Origin: Isoetes engelmannii
Lineage: Eukaryota > Streptophyta > Lycopodiopsida > Isoetales > Isoetaceae
Assembly (NCBI GenBank): GCA_011763485.2
Contig: JAANSK020243943.1
Span: 1 to 23,993, forward strand
DNA: 23,993 nucleotides
Direction: 5' to 3'
In this document: piece by piece, positions 9,050-19,598 of the stretch
How positions within the stretch are numbered: the stretch's first letter is position 1
Layout of the letters: every line of letters begins with the position of its first letter
Program-made: the position numbers and the translations under genes
Notes under the pieces: generated by a model
Databases searched by the model: none
What the model was told of the DNA's origin: nothing
The model's input: only the letters and a program-made list of their open reading frames with translations

Positions 9050-12000
9050 TGTTTCCAAAGTTGGAACATGTATAAATAATAAGAAAATACGAACAATGAA
9101 AATATGTTTATAGGAGGCCTGAGAGAGATAGAATGTCATAAAATGCAATTACTTCTGCATGCATCCTTTGAGCTTTTTAGGGATTTACTAATCAAGGTCA
9201 AGAATTTGATAGAGTTACTTATGTTACTATTTAAAAGCATGCTCATACCTTACATGCTTAGAATATGGGAAACAAATCTATGCATATATCACGATGACCA
9301 GTTTTGCACTGATGATAGCTGGCACTACAGTGGTTAACATCTATGGCATGTTGCACAAAGATCATTTGATAAAAAGAGGCTGAAACCCATAATCGTGAAG
9401 CATCTTGTGATCAAATTTGATACCACAGCATAACTAGCTAGCTACTATTTACACGAGCATGCCTCTTCAAATTTCTAGCTGATAATAAAGTAAGATTCAA
9501 TTTTGATTTATCATCATGATCAATTTTGCCTACCACATCATAAGTAAATGGCCACATATCATAGGATTACGTAATCTAATCACCCAATTTAATTGAATAC
9601 TCAAATGCCTCAAACCTTAGAGCTCAATTTGCACAATAACATAGAAGAGAAACAAATAAGGGCAAGTGTTATCATATTAACCTCCAATGTCATAATGCCT
9701 CCAATTTTAGATAATGCCGTAATGCCTCTACCTGCACCAGAATTTTACTTTGCTAAAGCTGGAACATGTATAAATAACGAGGAAATATGAACAATGCAGA
9801 GATGTTTATAGGAGGTCGGAGAGAGATAGAATGTCATAAACTGCAATCACTTCTGCATGCATCCTTTGAGCTTTTTAGGGATTTACTAATCAAGAATTTG
9901 ATAGAGTTACTTATGTTACTATTTAAAAGCATGCGCAGACCTTTACATGCTTAGGACATGGGAAACAAATCCATGCATATATCACGATGGTCAGTTTTGC
10001 ACTGATGATAGTTGGTACTACAGTGGTTAACATCTATGGCATGATGCACAAAGATCATTTGATAAAAAGATGCTCAAACATGTAATCGTGAAGCACCTTG
10101 TCATCAAATTTGATACTTCAACATAACTAACTAGCCAGTATTTACATGAGCATGCCTCTTCAAATTTCCAGCTTGTAATGAAGTAAGATCCAATTTGAAT
10201 CATCATCATGATCAATTTTGCTACCACATCATAACTAACTGACCAAAAGTTACAGGATTACATAATCAAATAACCCATTTTAATTGAATGCTCAAATGCC
10301 TCAAGCCTTTGAGCTCAATTTGCACAATAACATATAAAAGAAAGAAATAAGGGCAAGTGTTATCATATCAACCTTCAATGTTGTAATGCCTCCAATTTTA
10401 GATAATGCTGTAATGCCTCTACCTCCACCTCTATCTGCACCACAATTTTACTTATTGTCGTAATGCCTTATAGAATTATTTTCTCTTTGAAACATTCTAA
10501 CCAATGGACCTTACTTATTACCTCCACAATCTGGCGAGAATGAGCAAATTCTAATTCCAATTTTCTCTAACGGAGGAATAACCTGCAACGGTACCTATGA
10601 ACATGCTGGAATTTCCCCTTTTTTTCCTTCACCTTAGATCAAATCCAACGACACCAATGCCCTCCACGTGCACAAATTTCTTAGCTGGCGGCAACATGGA
10701 CATTCTGAAATTGCTTCAAAGTATCCACTCTCACTTCTGCATGCATCCTTTGAGTTTTTTAGGGATTTACTAATCAAGTTCAAGAATTGGATAGAGTTAC
10801 TTATGTTACTATTTAAAAGCATGCTCAGACCTTACATGCTTAGGACATGGGAAACAAATCCATGCATATATCATGATGACCAGTTTTGCACTGATGACAG
10901 TTGGTACTATAGTGGTTAACATCTATGGCATGATGCACAAAGATCATTTGATGAAAAGAGGCTCAAACATGTAATCGTGAAGCAACTTGTCATCAAATTT
11001 GATACTTCAACGTAACTAACTAGCCACTATTTACACGAGCATGCCTCTTCAAATTTCCAGCTTATAATAAAGTAAGATCCAATTTTGAATTATCATCATG
11101 ATCAATTTTGCTACCACATCCTAACTAAATGGCCAGAAATTACAGGATTACATAATCAAATCACCCATTTTAATTGGATGCTCAAATGCCTTGGTACTAC
11201 AGTGGTTAACATCTATGTCATGATGCACAAAGATCATTTGATAAAAAGAGGCTCAAACATGTAATCGTGAAGCACCTTATCATCAAATTTGATACTTCAG
11301 CATAACTAACTAGCCACTATTTACACGAGCATGCCTCTTTAAATTTCCAACTGATAATAAAGTAAGATTCAATTTTGAATTATCATCATGATCAATTTTT
11401 CTACCACATCATAACTAAATGACCATAATTACATAATCAAATCACCCATTTTAATTGAATGCGCAAATGCCGTGGTACCACAGTGGTTAACATCTATGGC
11501 GTGATGCACAAAGATCATTTGATAAAAAGAGGCTCAAACATGTAGTCGTGAAGTACCTTGTCATCAAATTTGATACTTCAGCATAGCTAACTAGCCACTA
11601 TTTACACGAGCATGCCTCTTCAAATTTCCAGCTGATAAAAAAGCAAGATTCAATTTTGCTACCACATCATTAACTGGCCAGAAATTACAGGATTACATAA
11701 TCAAATCACCCATTTTAATTGAATGCTCAAATGCCTCGAACCTTAGAGCTCAATTTGCACAATAACATATAAGGGCAAGTGTTATCATATCAACCCCCAA
11801 TGTCGTAATGCCTCCAATTTTAGATAATGGCGTAATGCCTCTACCTCTACCTGCACCACAATTTCACTTATTGACGTAATGCCTTATAGAATGATTTTCT
11901 CTTTGAAACATCCTAAGCAATGGACCTTACCTATTACCTCCACAATCTGGCGAGAATGAGCAAATTCTAATTCCAATTCTCTCTAACGAGGGAATAACTT

Positions 12001-12150
12001 GCAATGGTACCTCATGAACGTGCTGGAATTTGCCATTGTTTTCTTCACCGTAGATCAAACCCAACGACACCAATGCCCTCCACATGCACAAATTTCTTAC
12101 ATGGCGGCAACGTGAATATTCTGAAAGTGCTTCAAAGTGTCCACTCTCCT
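9050..12150. repeat. Degenerate tandem array of about five units upstream of TIM14
   Basis: One anchor (TGG-ACTA-CAGTGGTTAACATCTATG) occurs at about 9320, 10013, 10902, 11192 and 11473. Approximate unit spans are 9058-9756, 9757-10728, 10729-11190, 11191-11471 and 11472-12150. Long shared stretches include TCTGCATGCATCCTTTGAG, TAACTAGCCA(C/G)TATTTACA and GAGCATGCCTCTT. Units 2 and 5 also carry an extra block of about 340 bp (about 10390-10728 and 11810-12150) with AATCTGGCGAGAATGAGCAA, and the second copy of that block adjoins TIM14. Copies differ by substitutions and small indels. A short ORF recurs in units 1 and 3, but nearly all its differences change amino acids and unit 2 is frameshifted, so I do not call it a gene. 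Confidence 0.85.
10901..11471. repeat. Sub-array of 281-290-bp repeats
   Basis: Within the larger array, TTGGTACTA(T/C)AGTGGTTAACATC recurs at 10901 and 11191, and its variant at 11472. The units are therefore 290 and 281 bp, each ending in a run like TTTTAATTG(A/G)ATGC(T/G)CAAATGCC. These look like a later local amplification of part of the larger unit. Confidence 0.8.
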
Positions 12151-12370
12151 TGGTGCAAACCTGCGAAAAATTCCTACCATACAATAACAACCAAAAGATT
12201 TCCAATTTCAACCTGTTGGTTTGTAATATTTCCAGGAACTTGCGCAACACGAGAAACCCCTATTTTCGCAGCCCCCCAAACCCAAAGACAAAAGCCCGCA
12301 GACTTGCGGGTGAAGCAAAGGGCATCCTATATTTCTACTGCTACAGCTGAAATCCGCTACTTCTGCGCCG

Positions 12371-13615
12371 ATGGTGGGTCTTCTTCCTGTTCTTTGTGTC
12401 TATAAGACTAGCAACATAAAATTTCTGTTTCAATTCTGTTTTTGCTATGAAATCAGGGGTTGAGCTCTTTCAATGTTTATTATGGGCGTCTGAATGCTGA
12501 GAAATTGATCATACGCTTTTGCTTGCAAGGATCAGGCGGCGCCTTTTATTGTTGGAGCATCTGTAGCGGCAGTAGCTTTGGCTGGAAAATACGGAATGCA
12601 AGCATGGCAGGTATGGAAGTTGAGACCAGCCGTGCCCAGAATGCGCAAGTTTTACGAAGGGGGCTTCCAACCCAGCATGACTCGAAGAGAAGCTGCTTTG
12701 ATACTTGGCGTTAGGTATGATCCTATTTCTGTTTCATGTCTCTTGTAATCCATTTTTTACTTCGTGGGAATGAGGGAATGATGCCAATCCAAATATGCAG
12801 TTCTAATAAATTTGTTCACATGCACAATGAATTTTCACTGTATGTATAGTTGTCCTTACATCAAAATAAACCCTAAAGTCTCAAGAAAATGGAGTTGTGT
12901 AAGGAGAGGAGATATATTTTCAATAAAAACAAGAAGCTGGAAATAGAGACTACCAGATGAGGGAGGCCACATTGGATACTTTAGTTTCAAGAAGGAGATA
13001 AGCACCCCTGTGAGCTCCTTACAGCAAATACTCGAAGGTGTCAGCAGTGGTGTTTCTCCCCTTTAACTGACAGGCCAAGCTTCCTCACCCACAACTCGAT
13101 TATCAGAGCTTCCACACTCTCCAGAGCTGGATTATCAGCTCCTAGGCAGCTCCCAGCCTGGATTATCAGCATCCGAGGCTGAATCCGGGGCTCAAAGATG
13201 CAGGCTTCCATCAGACTGAAGCAGAAAATTCGGTTATGAAGTTAGCAGCTGCCTGTTATGCTCTTATCACAGGGCTTGAATCAACAGTTGGGATCGCTTG
13301 GATTAGAAAGCCTGCCAGTTAAGAGTACTTCCATGGCTTTTGAACGAAGATGTAAATGCATCTTATGGATATTGAGACCTTGATTAAGCATTTGTTTTGC
13401 TACTGTGATTATGCAAACCTTAAATTTGTTAGCTCCTTACGTTTGCTCTCTTAAGCAGGGAAAGTGTTGCCCAGGACAAAGTTAAAGCTGCTCATAGGAA
13501 AGTGATGACAGCAAATCATCCTGATGCTGGAGGGAGTGACTATCTTGCTACCAAAATAAACGAGGCAAAAGACATGCTATTAGGACAAACGGGAGGGAGC
13601 GGGTCTGCTTTTTAA
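12371..13615 (+). CDS. TIM14: TIM14/PAM18, J-like subunit of the mitochondrial presequence-import motor
   Basis: Exons: up to 12373 (the ATG, followed directly by donor GTGGGT), 12536-12714 and 13459-13615; 112 aa, the usual plant TIM14 length. The protein starts MAAPFIVG and has one N-terminal membrane segment (about residues 2-22). Then come [20 protein letters not shown] and the J-like domain [16 protein letters not shown] with the HPD motif intact, and finally [11 protein letters not shown]. In the inner membrane it stimulates mtHsp70 of the PAM motor, paired with TIM16, to pull presequence proteins into the matrix. Intron phases are consistent (after the ATG, then inside AGG-Arg). Upstream lies the tandem array. 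Downstream PACRG is convergent. I chose this ATG because only it joins in frame to GCGGCGCCT and gives the family N-terminus. Confidence 0.95.
13085..13190. repeat. GATTATCAG motif repeated in TIM14 intron 2
   Basis: GATTATCAG occurs three times within about 75 bases (near 13100, 13131 and 13163), separated by related pyrimidine- and CAGCTCC-containing segments. This is a small degenerate minisatellite in the 744-nt intron, with no known function. Confidence 0.5.
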
Positions 13616-13730
13616 AGGTTTTTTAAATGGAACCATGAAGCTCTACTTGGTAGATGGGGAAATTTTGGTAGCACCATCCCTTGTTATATAATTGAACGTT
13701 AATTTACAAGAACCATCATCTTTAATGCAG

Positions 13731-13865
13731 CCATATAGTTGGTACTTGAATGGTAGCAGTTTAATTTGTCTGTTTGCTGCATGGTGTTTCACCCATATAG
13801 TTGGTACTTGAATGGTAGCAGTAAGTCTGTTTGCTGCATGGTGTTTCACCCAGATATATTGGATT
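13731..13865. repeat. 62-bp tandem duplication in the TIM14 3' region
   Basis: The unit starting CCATATAGTTGGTACTTGAA at 13731 repeats at 13793, with a 5-6-base deletion in the second copy. A third, very short remnant (CCAGATATATTGG) begins near 13850. It lies 116 bp past the TIM14 stop, so it may be in the 3' UTR. Confidence 0.85.
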
Positions 13866-14361
13866 GAATTTTGATGTTAAGACCTTCCCAGGAACATGAA
13901 TTCCTTGTACATTATTTGATACTTGTGATTTGCAATGGTACAACCGGCAATGGATAAATATGTAATATTACTTCCACCAGAAAAATATATGCTCACAAAC
14001 TGTCTAGAGCTGCTGTCACATTTATTATGTCCTGACAGTAATAAGGATCGACTTAGTTTTATTAGTTTTCTGTTATTGTGGTAAACGTGGTTTATACTTC
14101 CAAAATTTTGTTCTCCATTGTTCATAACATTTACTCCCTGAACTGCTAGCTGTTTCTTGCTTCAAATATCAGCTATCTTTTACAATGAATCACCAAAACC
14201 TTTATAGTAGGAGTAATCACTCTGCAGCTTGAACATCTATTACCCATACTCTGTTCATTCTTAACAAAAATACCTTTGGCTCCTTTCTGACATCTCACAA
14301 TAATCAATATTCCTTCAAAGAAAAAGGTATGCCGGCCTCATCTAAAAAGAACTGCCAAATG

Positions 14362-15963
14362 TTAGGCAGTCACACATGATTCATACGTAGGCACCATGTA
14401 TTTTATATTGATGAATGCATCCTCTCCACCAAGGCTTTCAAATAGCTCCAGTGTCTTCTGTACATTTTCACCTGTGACGATTTTCTTCTGCTGCCCATAA
14501 TCTATTGAGTCTCCAATGTTAGGAACAGCATTCTTGAAGATGTTTAGCAAGGGAAGCAGTTGGCGATAGTAGGGCACTAGTGCTTCCCCTATCTCGGGCT
14601 CTGATTCCACAAGTTTGCACATTAGCTGTAAGTAGTACATTTTAAACATTAGTGGATAAGCGGATATAATCATGTCCAACTTCCATAACAAAGAACTCTT
14701 GCTGCTTATTTCTCAAACACGATGACACATGGCTAATAAAAAGATTGAATTAAATCTGCATTTAAATTCATGAGATAATTAGATGGAGGAAACAGGCCTT
14801 ACCCGCAAAGTGATATTCATCACTGCCGGGTCCCTTGTGTTTAGTGCAGTTTTGATAGGAATAATCAATTGTGGTATAACAGGCAGTATTTTACCCTTCC
14901 CTGCCTGCACAACCAGCAAAGCCAATCTTAGTTTGGAAGATGATAATCAGTCCCTACAACAGTCCATTAACAATGTTCTTAGAGATGTTTTTATTCTGTT
15001 ACATAACAAAGGGCTAAGATAAAGGGCAAGCCTTGAGAAGGTCTTCGATACCCTTGACTGCAATAAATCTGTATGGATCTTCCTTTTCTCTTATCCCATC
15101 AAAAAAGACAGGTAAATAATGGTGATAATCAAGTGTTGCTATATCAAGTTTCCATACAATTGAATTCTTTGCACTGCTGTGCTCAATCTTTACTGGCAGG
15201 TCTCCTCTTTCATACATTTTCCTAAACTGGAAACATGGAAGGAAAGAAAGACCAATGACTATTTAAAGTAAGAGAAAAGATAGGTATGTGTTAACCTGAA
15301 AGTTAGTAAAAATCAATGGTCCAAGCTAGTCTTACAAGGGTATTTGGAGGGTTATCACGTGGTTTAAAAGCAGCTGCAGGAGGAGGTTCAGCCTTTGGTG
15401 GTGCTTTACGAAGTTCTCCTTTCTTTATTTTTTCTCCATCTCCTTTGCGTGTATAATCACAAGGGTATTTGTGTGGCATCTTATGCCTGTAAATTTGTGA
15501 CATTTTCTTTTAAACATCCACATAAATTACCATTCTAGTGATTTGATAGCTTAAGCCAGAAATTGTGTACCATGCATTATATGTAGCCTCTGAAGCCGAA
15601 TAAACGAAAAATTTTACTTACAAACATAAAGAAAGAAACAGTTACCTGTATTGAGAGTTGGATGACCAGTAAGGAAGCTCTTTTTCTGAAAGCCGGCATC
15701 GTTCATGACCTCCAGGCCTCCTTGTAACCTGTTTCGATCTAACAGTTATCATTCTTTTCTGTTGCTGAAGCAACTTCCATAGCCAGAGCTTGGATGTAAA
15801 ACTTGTAAAGTAAGGGCATTACCGGTACAGGCAAAGTCTGGTCAAAGCAAGACAGGGACTGCTTGGTTTTCCTGAATGTGGGTTTTCCCTTTATCTTTTT
15901 GTTAAGATACTCGAGTGTAAGCAGTTGCCCTGCAATGTCCTCCTGCATGTTGCCTGCCCCCAT
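14362..15963 (-). CDS. PACRG: Parkin co-regulated gene protein (PACRG), axonemal inner-junction protein
   Basis: Exons on the minus strand: about 15963-15823, 15728-15646, 15486-15336, 15226-15032, 14904-14803 and 14625-14362, giving about 311 aa. Landmarks are [87 protein letters not shown] and the C-terminus [19 protein letters not shown]. All are hallmarks of PACRG, an ARM/HEAT-like protein joining A and B tubules of ciliary doublets with FAP20. In plants it is expected only where sperm are flagellated. The intron after DLLK uses a GC donor (AAG|GC) with acceptor CAG|GCA; this gives exactly the family spacing before KILPV. The N-terminal 100 residues or so before FRKMYERG are lineage-specific. 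The start is uncertain: ATG 15963 is used if an upstream noncoding exon splices at 15999, whereas ATG 16002 would add 13 residues. Confidence 0.93.
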
Positions 15964-15999
15964 CACTGCGTATTTGCTGTTTGGAAGGTATATTACCTG

Positions 16000-17588
16000 C
16001 ATTTTCAGTTATAAGCAACATCTCAAGATCAGCACATGCTGTACAGTTTAAACTAATAGATAATATAGTGTCCACATTCTTGATATGGGTTTCTCTAATA
16101 TCCATACTCTTATCTAGGATGCTGTCTACAATAAGTATGCCATGTCTGCTTATAAGCAGCTCTGCTCAACAACATTTTTCCAAAGGTGCCAAATTATAAG
16201 CAGTACCAAGCCATCAGGCCTCTGAAGTGCTCATTTAGTTGGTTCCAAGCTTGTCAGAAGTTTATAAGGCCTAAGCAAAAAAACCTGGTCAATTAAGCAT
16301 GCTATCAGCTATCGCCCGTAATGCCTAGTATAACATCCTCTTTATGTAACCGCCATTAGGGGATTGCAGCAACAGCATCATATAACATGGCTATAATTCT
16401 CCTACTTAGGAGGACTGCTTAGAGTCATTCCATGCCTTTCAAGCTTATAGAGCCACTCCAGAATTTTCAAAGCTTACAGATCACTTCAGAATCATAGAAT
16501 AAACATAAAATGTCCTGCATTTTGGATACGAGGCCGAGGTATAAAGGCATGCTTCTTGATATTCATAAGGTCCTTTAAGCGTGGAAGATAAGTTTGTTTA
16601 CGTGAAAAACTGCTTCATAATCCGTTTAGGTTCATATTATAAGAACGAAAATGCATCTCCCACATCCTTAAAGCCGAGAAGCCTGTATATTCTTTTCCCC
16701 ATTGGAAGAACGAGCTGGGTTAGGATCTAAACGCTGTGATAAAACGTACCTTTACAGCTTGTGAGAAAAGGGACGACCAAAAAAGACCCGCCCCTCAAAT
16801 TCCTGGATCAGACCTGCAGGTCATATCGCATATAACACAAATTTCAGTGATTCAGAATAACCAAAATATCCAGGAAACAGAAACCCAACCTTAACACTAA
16901 TGCCCTCTAACCTTACATCAAATCGAAGTGTTCTTCAAAACAGGCAGAGGCTCGACGCACCCCGCTAAATCTCCCACACTCTCGCATGTTTTGGCATTTT
17001 CACCAGCTCCGTCAGATTAGAATATTCTGAATCTACGCCGATTATATTGCATTACCACAAAAAGGGCGAACTTTGTGAACTTATATAAATCAGTTTTTCA
17101 TTTTTTTTTTCTTTTTTTCATTTTGCTTTTCTTTTTTTTTTTCTTTTTTTTAGTGCAATAGTTTAACCTTGGGTGACACTTTATCTGAAAGCCTAGGCTA
17201 TTCACGTGTCTTAAAAAATAGCATGGACTAACTTCGACCGTTCGATTTAGATCTAAACTACCTACTAAACGTTTGAGAAAAATAGCCTGATCGTGGTTGT
17301 TTGGAACATCGTCGTATCTCAAAACCCCGAAATGCTTTTGCATAGTGTGCGCCTTGCCGAATTCACCTAGCCATGCCTATCACAGTGTTTTCCTTGCCAC
17401 AGTTTGGGCCATGGATTTACTCTGATTAAATATCTTTTTCGAAATTGTTCATGCGACTTAACTCTAATCGGCAAGGCGTGTAAGCTTGCCGGATTACTCA
17501 GACCAAACCTTCACATCCATGATTACTAGAAGATTTCGCAAAGGATCTCTATCCATAACAAACTCGATTAAGCTCTTGTTGGCCGACT
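16000..17588. other. PACRG upstream region with a possible 5' noncoding exon; no other gene
   Basis: On the minus strand a donor-like AAG|GTACGT at about 16749 and the acceptor ATGCAG|GTAA at 16000 could bound a 5' UTR intron of about 750 nt. The preceding exon has a stop in the joined frame and no ATG, so it would be noncoding. The rest is AT-rich. A T-rich run with scattered C lies at 17100-17151. Confidence 0.35.
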
Positions 17589-17833
17589 ATGGCAAAAAGA
17601 GGTAAGGATCTTTCGTGCCAGTGCTTTTAATGGTAGCCTTGTTGGATAATTAAGGTGCCTTTTTCCTGAAACATGTCTGTAAATTGATCGTGTAAACACA
17701 GATAAATGCCTTGCTTCTTTTTACAGACAAGAATAGACATGGAAGTCTTGGCTGCAAATTCTGCTTGTATTATGTTCCGCATTCAGATAAGTTGAATTTG
17801 AGAATGCATAGATATCAACGAAATCCCATATGA
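17589..17833 (+). CDS. Possible two-exon microprotein with one CxxC pair (39 aa)
   Basis: Exon 1 is ATG-GCA-AAA-AGA-G (17589-17601) ending in a consensus donor GAG|GTAAGG. The acceptor at 17726 has a strong pyrimidine tract (CTTCTTTTTACAG), and exon 2 runs to TGA at 17833. The joined frame is open for 39 codons: MAKR, then DKNRHGSLGCKFC, LYYVPHSDKLNL and RMHRYQRNPI. The CKFC pair and the downstream histidines recall a C2H2-like knuckle, and the protein is basic. I do not recognise a family. It could equally be the first exons of a longer or noncoding transcript, or chance. Confidence 0.28.
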
Positions 17834-18162
17834 TTTTCCAGACGTGACCAGTATGTTGAGCGTTGAGTGAGAAAAACACGATAGCAACTGAATGTGTTAA
17901 TTCGTTTCTGTTACCACTTATTCTGGCCTGAATTTGGGATCAACCACCTGAGCTTGCTTAAACTTGCCATTTAGTCCTTTTTATTTATCATTTAGGCTTA
18001 CTGTTAAGCTTATCATACTATCTTGCAGGAATTCAAACTCGTTCTTCCCTTGGCGTTATCTCATTTGAGCCCTTATTAAAACAGGTGACGTTTGAAAGAC
18101 TACATTATAATATTCATTAGTGTCTAAGCATTTTCTTTGGTAAATTGACATGTATAAAGATT

Positions 18163-18430
18163 TCGCGATGGACTTCTATATGTTCTGATGATGTTCCTTG
18201 ACTCCAAGTTCTGCAGTCCTATCATGATTCTCCCCTCGCCAGCCACCTTGGAATTGCCAAGACTTTGGAACTCATTGCTCGAGATTGTTGGTGGCCAGGT
18301 CTTCGGTGCACTGTTGAGACTTTTGTACGCTCCTGTGATACTTGTTGTCTTGCAAAAGCTCCCAAGCACCTTCCACATGGCCTCCTTCAGCCTTTACGAG
18401 TCCTAGCCAGACCTTGGAAAGCATTTCAAT
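18163..18430 (+). pseudogene. Ty3/gypsy retrotransposon integrase remnant (zinc-binding N-terminal domain)
   Basis: Before a frame change, DGLLYV is read at about 18168. From about 18209 the frame reads VLQSYHDSPLASHLGIAKT, then LELIARDCWWPGLRCTV, FVRSCDTCCLAKAPKHLPHG and LLQPLRVLARPWKA. This is the HHCC zinc-binding module of gypsy integrases: the histidines in YHDSPLASH, the CDTC pair and the typical WWPGLR and PLPVPSRPW-like blocks. The catalytic core that should follow is frameshifted and unrecognisable beyond about 18430, and no RT or RNase H is seen upstream. It is an old fragment. Confidence 0.85.
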
Positions 18431-19375
18431 GGAAGGGCCTAGTATCTCCGAAATCATACCTTCTAATTTTTCCCAAAAGAAAGGTCCACCTTCACACATT
18501 TGTTTCGTATATCTTTTATGTAATTCCTCTGTACTCAGGCTTGTGCTAATAAAATAGTATCGATATACACGCAAAATAATACACAAACATGAAGGTCATA
18601 CATGCAAACTCAGATTCCATTTCACTCTGCAGTGAGATTAAATATTTGTCAAGATTTTTATGAAACCATTCAAATGTTAATAAAGACTGTGGATAACTTG
18701 TGTTGTTTAAACCTAACAGGGAGGTATAAAACCCATACCCACAATTTTTTAACACGTTAAACCAAATATCCCAAAAAACAGTTTGTCGCTGAAAACGTAT
18801 ATTCATACGATTTTTTCCCAATGGTTCTTATATAATTCTGGGTACGTATTTAGCTCTTGGTATATAGTATATATTTATAGAACTCGCACATCCTTTTCTC
18901 TTTCCAACACACCCATGTATGTTGGCATATATCACGGTATTGTCTGACATGCAGACAACAAGAAGGCCTACTTTAGGGTTTCGTTGTGAAGCCTTCCCCC
19001 TGTTCAATTCCAGCGAGTTTTTTTGCTACAAGGATCCTTTTTTTGTACAAATAGTTCCGGCAAAAATTCTCTGCTACTTGTGCAATCTTTGATTGCAGCA
19101 AATTTCGGCTTGGGTTTTCTCCCTCTGACGATTTTTGTTGTGGTATGAAAACTTTCTTGGACACCTCTTTCTGATATGAATTTTCTCCACCTCAGCTTGC
19201 TTTGGAAATAAATGGGTGCAACTAGATTTGACTATGTTATGCAATGGATTTAAGAGAAAGCTAGTAAATTAGTTTAATTAGTAATATGGAATAAAATGTT
19301 AAATTCAGTAATGAACAAAACATGTACAAGTCATAGACCAACATATAAATGGCATGGATTTTTTCTCAATATATT
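18431..19375. other. AT-rich intergenic DNA, possibly gypsy-derived
   Basis: No gene is recognised. The part at about 18940-19160 reads like a retroelement leader (a gene-free, pyrimidine-rich tract, then TGGTATGAAAAC near 19140, weakly like a tRNA-Met primer site). No second LTR copy or TG...CA ends could be found, so this is not called an LTR. Confidence 0.3.
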
Positions 19376-19508
19376 AGAAAGAAGAATAGAATAGAGTAGA
19401 GGAGTTGTATTAGAAAGAAGAATAGAATAGAGTAGAATAGAGTAGAGTGGAGTTGAGTTAGAGTTTAGTTTTTATCCTCACGGAGAGTGAGGCCAATTGG
19501 CCTATGGG
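19376..19508 (-). mobile_element. Second copy of the retroposon-like 3' end, with AGAATAGAATAG-rich tail
   Basis: Read on the minus strand from 19508: CATAGGCCAATTGGCCTC, then CTCCGTGAGG, an AAAAACTAA stretch, and a simple-repeat tail of CTCTA/CTATT units. The tail contains a duplicated AGAAAGAAGAATAGAATAGA (19377 and 19411, plus strand). The order matches the segment at 1-76 although the tail sequence differs, as expected for independent retroposon insertions. Confidence 0.4.
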
Positions 19509-19598
19509 ATAGTGATAAGGAGAGCAGCAAGGTATTACTGTTCCGCTTGAAGAATTTGCTAGGGAAGAACCTTGAAGGAAATACAAAGAATAATCTCG

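Noticed and set aside
9104-9337. A short ORF (ends CTDDSWHYSG) recurring in array units at 9104-9337 and 10668-10919
   Set aside because: Nearly all differences between copies change the amino acid and unit 2 is frameshifted, so there is no sign of selection on a protein.
11927-12250. Minus-strand ORF of 107 codons just upstream of TIM14
   Set aside because: It lies across the array repeat and the TIM14 5' flank, resembles no family, and its array copy is open only in part.
16750-16813. Coding exon upstream of PACRG
   Set aside because: The frame that would join to the next exon has a stop and no ATG. The other open frame does not match the splice phase.
18940-19160. Possible gypsy solo LTR or leader with a primer-site-like TGGTATGAAAAC
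   Set aside because: No LTR partner, no TG...CA ends and a weak primer-site match; left as a note only.
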